From Plecoglossus altivelis (Eukaryota; Chordata; Actinopteri; Osmeriformes; Plecoglossidae): a stretch of 64,000 bases of DNA. The stretch lies in contig BROE01000010.1 in NCBI GenBank assembly GCA_036571765.1, positions 10,605,313-10,669,312 of the forward strand, written 5' to 3'. Shown one piece after another: positions 57,259-64,000 of the stretch; the first letter of the stretch is position 1, and each line of letters opens with the position of its first letter. Both the position numbers and the translations under genes were made by a program. Under the pieces are notes generated by a model. It saw only the letters and a program-made list of their open reading frames with translations. It searched no databases and was not told the origin of the DNA.

Positions 57259-59100
57259 AGGAGAAGAGAGGAGGGGAAGGAGAGAGAGGGGGTTGAGACA
57301 TGGAGAATGTCAAGATAGGAAGACTGGGATTTGGTCTGATTGCAGAGGCTCATAATTCAAGCTGTCTTGGACATAAAGACACAGATGCTATAGAGAGTGG
57401 AAACAATAGCAGCTACCGTTTGCACCATTTGCTAGTCGAGTCCGACCTTCGCAAAGCCTCGGACGTTGTTTCGCGAGATCGTTTCAAATGAATCAGAATA
57501 GAAGGCTACTCGTCAGAATTATGTACACACAGCTTTGGGACGCCCTCTGCGCTACATAAATAATCAATGTTTGTTTCAAATCAAACACTCCAAAAACTCC
57601 TGAAATGCTTCTATTGGGAACCTCTAAAGCCATTACTCTGACGTGGAACCTAACTGGTCTCCAAACATGCTGCGCAGGCCCATCTGGATGGCTATCCGAT
57701 GTTTGACACACATACGACTGTTTATTTGTCCTGTGTCAATGGTGGTCCAAATGTGTCGATCTATTCAAGTGAGGTGGATTTGGTGACAGCTGAATTAGGG
57801 GAGATGAATTAAGAGATACCAGGGTGCTTTGGCCGGTATATTGATATTCAAGAATGTGTGTTTTTCCATGTCAGCTTGGGGGCCACTGCAGTGATCCCCC
57901 CCAAACTGCACCTGGTTCAACGCTGCAAAAACACCTCAATCTGACTGTGCTGATGCAGTCAAGATTCCAAGGAGCCTTCCAATTGGGATGTTTACACAAA
58001 CCAAGAGAGCAGTGGCGAGATCTTAGAAGGCACCATGCTCCTCCTAGGCATGGTCACACCGGTTCCAGTTACATAACACGGCGAGAATTTATGGAAAACC
58101 CATTGCCCTTTTCCCAATCCCATTCCTAATCCCCCTTCGCAGTCGCTTCTAAGCCCCTTTAGCCTCGCTGACAGCAACGGGCCGGCCAGGTTTGTCATTA
58201 ACATGAAAGCTTCTCGTCTCACCTGGTTACACAGCTGTCTGCAGGGAGGAGAGCCTCTGATTACAGAGCTGGAGCGGGCTGCTCTCCAGTGGTGGCGTGG
58301 ACCAACACGCTCCCGGAGGAAGCAGGGTGGGATCCAGATGAGAGGGCTTGTTGTTGTTGTCATCGCAGGGGCCTCACCTCGGGGGAACAGGTGTTGCTCG
58401 TCAGGGCGCTCGCTCCACTTGGCTTGGGGTGGTGCTCTGCAGCGGCGTGGGTCGCTCTAGTTTCGGGCGGCTGATGACCATGAGCGTCTGACCGTTAAAG
58501 TGCTTAACTCACTGGGTCTTGAATGGCCACGCGAGACGCGAGTCGTCGTCTGAGAGGAACGGGTGGAGGGCGACCTTGACCTTTAGTGATTTACCATCAA
58601 CCTTCTGCAGATACCTGGCTAAGCCAGCGAACATGTTTTGATGTGAGGAACACCCACTGGCTCCTAGTTGTGTTAATGTTGGAGTGCTTATGACTGGGTA
58701 AGAGCATCATGAGAACGACCTACCTGTGCAATTAAATCTGAACCTCAACTTAACCCCCCCGAATATAGTTAGTGATATGGTATGGAACAAAAGAATTAGT
58801 AGCGTCACGACAACATTGCATTACCCCTCAAACAAAACGTTTACAAAGCACAGGTGTTTGAGGGAAAGATCTTGGCTTTGCCACTGATACTGCAGCAGGG
58901 ACACTGCAGGAATCCAGCAGCGCAGAGTGTTGATGGCAGCAGCTCAGCTGTGTTTACGCCTGGAGAGGCCAGCAGGTTGGTCACCACCATTACTGCCGCC
59001 ATGTTTGGTTTGGGCGAAGGAAGGGGTCATGCTCCAACACCGACCCACACGGGCCAACACCAGCTGAGAGAGGAAAAATACGAAGGAGCACGGAGGGCCA

Positions 59101-59148
59101 GGGAGAGAGAGAGGGAGAGAGAGAGTGGGAGGAAGGCTGAGAGAGAGA

Positions 59149-59180
<32 letters not shown>
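59101..59180. repeat. (GA)n compound microsatellite
   Basis: GA runs with GGGA and GTGA interruptions. Confidence 0.9.
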
Positions 59181-59576
59181 CAGGAAGAAAGAGAGTGGTA
59201 GTCGATATCATTGCCGGACAGCAGCCAGAAAAACGAAGTGACACGTGAGGATGTTAGTGGAGAGCTGGTGGGGTGGTGGGGTTGATGGAGGACATGGGGT
59301 TGGAGGAGACTTGGGGTCGGGGACTAAGGGGTTTGTGAGGCCCTGCCACTGACGTGGGAGGGGACATGGGAGAAGGGTCCCCATGGGGCCTCGGGGAATT
59401 CCTTCTGACGTCAAAGCACTTTCGCGGCGCGCAAACAGAGTGTTTTCATCCCAGCTCTCGGGTCTTGGGTTACGGTAAAGAGAGGGAAATTATAACCACA
59501 GGAAAAGAGGAGGGGAGCCCTCTAAACCCTCCTCTGTTGTACCTCATGGCCTTGCTTGCACCCCGCTCCTTGGTCT

Positions 59577-59700
59577 GTCTGTCTATCTATCCATCCATCC
59601 ATCTATTCATTCATCTATCTATCTATCTATATATCTGTTCTACATGTTTATCTGTCTGTCCGTCCGTCTGTCCGTCTGTCTGTTCGTCTGAGCCTGTCTG
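59577..59700. repeat. Compound tetranucleotide repeat (TCTG/TCTA/TCCA/TCCG)n
   Basis: Successive blocks of TCTG, TCTA, TCCA, TCTA and then TCTG/TCCG, related by single base changes. This pattern arises when a tetranucleotide repeat mutates and re-expands. Confidence 0.9.
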
Positions 59701-60308
59701 AGCTTGTGTTAGGGGCTGTGTCCGTCCAGCTCCAGCTGTTTTCTCCGATGAGAGTGGAGGCTGAACATTCAGACAGTGCGAACCTCTACCCAGCTGTTAA
59801 ACCTTCTCCTTCTGTGTGGACACAAACAACACGCAGACACGCACGCACACACACATCCTTACAGGCACGTTTGAAAGCAGCACTTGGTTTACAGAAACCA
59901 CTATTTCATTGCTAGCTCCTCCATTGCTCATGTACGCATGTGTGCGCGTGAGTTTCTGTGTGTTTTACGGCTTCCGCAGAGCACAGGGCTCATCCCTTTG
60001 ATTATAGCTACCAGCACAAGCCGACTGTAAAGACGGTGTTATGTTTTAAGAGATACAGCGCATGAGAGAGCGGCACGCCTTAGAAGTTCACAGAGAGCCG
60101 TTCGACGAGAGCCACCTCTCGCATCGCTCTAACCTGTCAGCCTAGACGTCCTGAACGAAGCTGACACATCACGTCACTTGCAGCAAAGTCACAGTCCCGT
60201 CGTTACCATTAGGGAGCGGGGACTGGCTGCTGTCTCCGTCCCTTTGTCCTGTCAGTCAGGCGAGCGACTCCGAGCCCCTCCGACATCTGGAGAAACAAGC
60301 AGATCGGA

Positions 60309-60884
60309 GGCGCGCGTCCGGACCGCCGCGCTGGGCTTGGAGGACGGCTGCTTGTTTTCCCTCGGCCTGCTTTCACGGACGCTCGTTTAAATTTAGAGCC
60401 CCGCAGTTTATTTTACAGCACTCCGGGAGGAATGTGCAGGGGGTACGCAGAAAAATAGCCGTTGACATTGTAAAAAAAAAGAAGAAAAAATTCATTTTAA
60501 AAAATGGTACCTCTTAAGCAATTGTATGTGCGTGTGTGCGGTGTGTGCGTCTGGGGGTGGTGACAAAGGTAATTTCGTAGGAAGGCAGCTCGTTGAATTG
60601 GTCTGCGAAATGTCTGGGGGCCGGGGGAGTGAAGGGGTTGGACGGGGGTGATGTGAAGGGTGTGTGAGGGGGTTGGAGGTTGGGCGGCGGAGGAAGAGGG
60701 GGGAGAGGGGGGAGGGGAGGGGGGCATAATGGCAGAAAGGTAAATGCACGGGCCAAAGCAAACAGAGAGTTTTACAATGGACCCCCTCACAAGGTGCTGG
60801 CGAGGCGGACGAACAGGAAGTGCCTCTCGGATGTCATGGGGGTTAATTGTGTTTTGGTGTTATCATAGAAACAGGAGCCCCCCC
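60309..60884. repeat. Near-identical duplication flanking a gap, copy 1
   Basis: This segment is repeated almost base for base at 60895-61469 (offset 586) in direct orientation. Differences are confined to the last roughly 35 bases next to the N run (single-base indels in G, A and C runs), which is typical of a low-quality contig end. The copies are probably one genomic locus. Confidence 0.93.
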
Positions 60885-60894
60885 NNNNNNNNNN
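60885..60894. other. Assembly gap (10 N)
   Basis: A ten-base N run placed exactly between the two near-identical copies. This is typical of a scaffolding join where overlapping contig ends were not merged. Confidence 0.97.
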
Positions 60895-61469
60895 GGCGCG
60901 CGTCCGGACCGCCGCGCTGGGCTTGGAGGACGGCTGCTTGTTTTCCCTCGGCCTGCTTTCACGGACGCTCGTTTAAATTTAGAGCCCCGCAGTTTATTTT
61001 ACAGCACTCCGGGAGGAATGTGCAGGGGGTACGCAGAAAAATAGCCGTTGACATTGTAAAAAAAAAGAAGAAAAAATTCATTTTAAAAAATGGTACCTCT
61101 TAAGCAATTGTATGTGCGTGTGTGCGGTGTGTGCGTCTGGGGGTGGTGACAAAGGTAATTTCGTAGGAAGGCAGCTCGTTGAATTGGTCTGCGAAATGTC
61201 TGGGGGCCGGGGGAGTGAAGGGGTTGGACGGGGGTGATGTGAAGGGTGTGTGAGGGGGTTGGAGGTTGGGCGGCGGAGGAAGAGGGGGGAGAGGGGGGAG
61301 GGGAGGGGGGCATAATGGCAGAAAGGTAAATGCACGGGCCAAAGCAAACAGAGAGTTTTACAATGGACCCCCTCACAAGGTGCTGGCGAGGCGGACGAAC
61401 AGGAAGTGCCTCTCGGATGTCATGGGGGTTAATTGTGTTTTGTGTTATCATAGAACAGGAGCACCCCCT
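60895..61469. repeat. Near-identical duplication flanking a gap, copy 2
   Basis: The second copy of 60309-60884. It starts right at the gap edge and continues into unique sequence, so this copy probably shows the true right-hand continuation. Confidence 0.93.
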
Positions 61470-62680
61470 CCCCCCACCCTCCACCCCTCAGCGCACTCCA
61501 CCCAACACCAAGCACTCACACACCATCCATCAGGCTGGTGCTGGTGGTGACCAGCTGGAGAAACAAAACAATGCTGTGCTTTACCTTCTGAGCTGTGCTT
61601 TACACACAGCTATGCACAGAGATCCACCTGTAAACACTGACTCACTGTCTGCTGCCAAAGGACAAGCCGTGTCAATGACCACCATGCCTGATCGTACCCA
61701 TGCATGTTTCTCGATCAGTTTTCATCGGTGCAGACCCCAAGTTCATCGCAGGCACCACTACCACACGCACTACACTGCACATCCATTACAGAGCACATTG
61801 CCCTGACGATGGTCACCCTGCGAGTGTGTGTGCATTTCCCTGTCCATTTGTGTGTGTGGCGATGCTCGTGTGTGTGTGTGTGCGTGTGCGCCTGTGTGTG
61901 TGTGTGTGGCGTGTTAAGACAACCTGGCCCTGAAGGGGGAAATTGCTGGTCTTGCACCTTGCATTCCTGGAGGGGGAGCAGAGCGCTTCATGGGCCCTTC
62001 GTGGCTTTCACCATCGGAAGCTCACGCTCCGGAATCACTTGTGTGGATTCTGTGGCGCGAGGAAGGAAAATTTTGCAGATCAGAAGCACATTATGTCGAG
62101 ACAGAAAATAAATTCAAAAGTTATGTCACAACACAGGCAAAGGAGTATGGAAAAAGTGTTAGTGCAAAATGAAACCACATCCTTTTAAGGTCACCGCCTT
62201 GGAGGGCTTTTGAATACATTAATGATAGAGTGTACTGACTGTGCGTGTGTGTTGGTGTGTAGGGCGTACATTGTACGGTAGGAAAAAGTATTAATTAAAG
62301 GAACATTTCTGAGTAGAGAAATCCTCTTCTGGAACTGTTCCTTGGCTACTGTCTTGGTCTTACAAAGCAAACCTCTATCCTGAAGCATTACTTGTTCCTT
62401 TCCACACACACAGACACACACACACACAGACACACACACACGCACACGCACATGCTACCTCTTCTCTGTTTGTCTCTGGCTCTCTCTCTACTCATTTGAT
62501 CTAAATTTCTATCTCCCTCTCCACTTTCTTTCTCCCTTTCCTTCTCTTCCTTTCATCGTTCCCCTTTTTCCCTTCTCTTCAGTTCTCTATCTTTCTCCCT
62601 CTCTCAGTCCCTCTATCTACCTTTCCTCTCACGTTTTCTCGCCTTCCTCCTTCCCTCCAGATCTCTCGCCCCTCCCTCCT

Positions 62681-62745
<65 letters not shown>

Positions 62746-64000
62746 GTGTTGGCCTCTCTCCCTAAGGCAAGGTGATTTAGGAGCGCGGGTCGGTGGCCCT
62801 GGCGCTTCTCTCGCCTCGCGTCTGTCCGCTCCTCTGCTCCTCAGCGAGAGATTCTCACCGCTCTCTTGGCTCGTTCATCATCCATAGTACAATTACATAA
62901 CCCTGTTTGCACACGCATAGCTGCGTACTAGCAGGGCCGTGGCGGTGGGCGGCCCGCAGTGTGGACAGAGCTCGGCGGGACGGTCCACTTTCGACGGCTC
63001 TCCCACCGAGCCGGAGTCCCCGCGCACGTAAACGATGCCATCGGAAAGTGGACGTTGTTCCACTCTGTTCGTGCGCTGGTCGTCCTCGGAGATGAGCCGT
63101 GAATAATGGCAGAGTGTTGGCCTGGTGTGAATGCGTGTTCCCCTTGTGTGTGTTTGTATGTGTGTGAGCGAGCAAGCGGGTGTGTGTTTGTATGCGTGCG
63201 AGCGTGTGTGTTTGTGTGCGTGCGAGCGAGCGTGTGTGCGCGCACCAAAGATCTTTCACTGGGCCTCATTAGAGCCGCTCTCTATTTTCCCTCTGTGTTT
63301 GTCTTACCTCCCTCGCTCGGGTAATTGATTGGCGTGATTTACACAGTAATTATCTAAGCGTGTGTTCCTTGGGAACGCCGTGTTTGGATGGGGAGTGGAC
63401 GGCTTGAGAGAAATGAGGGGATTAGGAATAGCCCTCACGAGACAGCCTGCCTGTATGGTGGGAAGGATGAGAGTACACTACAGAGACGTATGTTACATGA
63501 CCCTCAGCACTGCGATATGGTTAGGGATTCCATTAGTCATTACAGTGTATACAGCATGTAATATCAATATTGTATGTCAAGATGCGGTCTAATCTCTTTA
63601 TATGGTCACGGAACATCTGCTCTGTGTGTGTCTAAGGGCCATTGATTTAGATCATGATCCAGTACAAATATAAACAGGAGAGAAGTGCTTATTTGAAATG
63701 TTTAGAGTTTCCAAAATTCAATTGATGTCTTCCTCACAGCCAACGAGATTTGAACCTGTTTGAATCTACGTGACCTGGAGTTAGGGGTCAGTGCTACTGG
63801 TGTAGGTGACTTCCACTGCGGAGTCTCATGAGGGAGTCACAGGGGTCAATCCACTGCAGGTAAATATGTCACAGAGATATACTGCTCCTGTAGGGGGTTA
63901 TGTAACTGCTGCACCGGCTGAGCCCTCAGTGGTTGCCAGGTTTGGCCGGGGGAGAAGGGTCGTGTGGAGGACGAACTCGCACTTTTCTCAGAAGTGAGGT
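61470..64000. other. Gene-free stretch at the right end
   Basis: No exon recognised. Contains (GT)n at 61825-61910, (CA)n at 62404-62452, a long pyrimidine tract at 62463-62742 ending in (CT)n, and a GT/GCGA array at 63130-63240. The last 600 bases are non-repetitive and lack recognised homology. Confidence 0.6.
62463..62742. repeat. Long pyrimidine tract ending in (CT)n
   Basis: About 280 bases of almost pure C/T, with CTTTCTCCCT units passing into perfect (CT)n from about 62683 with one interruption. It is preceded by a (CA)n repeat. Confidence 0.9.

Larger units (their letters stand above)
46504..60308. other. Long gene-free stretch
   Basis: No exon I can support in about 13.8 kb. The stretch includes poly-C (47489-47506), (CA)n (48649-48679, 52552-52579, 53043-53074, 53780-53842), runs of 27 G (48924-48950) and 28 G (57231-57258), (GA)n (59101-59180) and a tetranucleotide tract (59577-59700). 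Blocks such as 54180-57180 are AT-balanced, low in repeats and lack clear homology. The stretch could be intergenic DNA, an intron of a large gene or regulatory DNA. Confidence 0.55.

Overview
This window is nuclear DNA from a ray-finned fish (teleost). The genes have GT-AG introns of about 80-500 bp. The proteins are vertebrate-type: a fused trifunctional GART and an N6AMT1 of about 211 residues. The noncoding DNA is dense in (CA)n, (CT)n and poly-G/C tracts. One short tract also resembles a sequence shared by many teleost transposon tails. I cannot name the species. No bacterial, viral, CRISPR or toxin content was seen.

Layout. Positions 1-19.5 kb hold no gene I can support: simple repeats, a 763-base assembly gap (9688-10450), and a GT/GGGGG-rich minisatellite at 16.9-17.6 kb. 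Positions 19.5-32.9 kb form a compact cluster of three genes. First (+, coding 19937-21224) is an uncharacterised 293-residue protein with the Gln/Cys/His/Asn layout of a papain-fold (C39-like) cysteine peptidase. Second (+, 23239-30608) is complete GART, reconstructed as 21 coding exons and 1018 residues. It carries the three purine-synthesis domains GARS, AIRS and GAR transformylase. Third (-, 31484-32625) is complete N6AMT1, six exons and 211 residues, the catalytic subunit of the eRF1 glutamine methyltransferase. GART and N6AMT1 converge tail to tail, and their predicted 3' ends meet or overlap. Positions 32.9-64 kb again hold no confirmed gene. They contain a possible orphan terminal exon (38066-38205), a 10-copy 32-bp G-rich minisatellite, a 39-bp minisatellite, a 1-kb-apart sequence duplication, and a near-exact 575-bp duplication flanking a 10-N gap that is probably an assembly error.

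How the parts work together. GART supplies steps 2, 3 and 5 of de novo purine synthesis. The intron after its GARS part has an in-frame stop and an AATAAA, so it could also yield a GARS-only enzyme, as known in other animals. N6AMT1 (with TRMT112) modifies translation termination factor eRF1. The C39-like gene lies just upstream of GART on the same strand; its function is unknown. All exon boundaries were read by eye from frame continuity, splice signals and family knowledge; no search was run.
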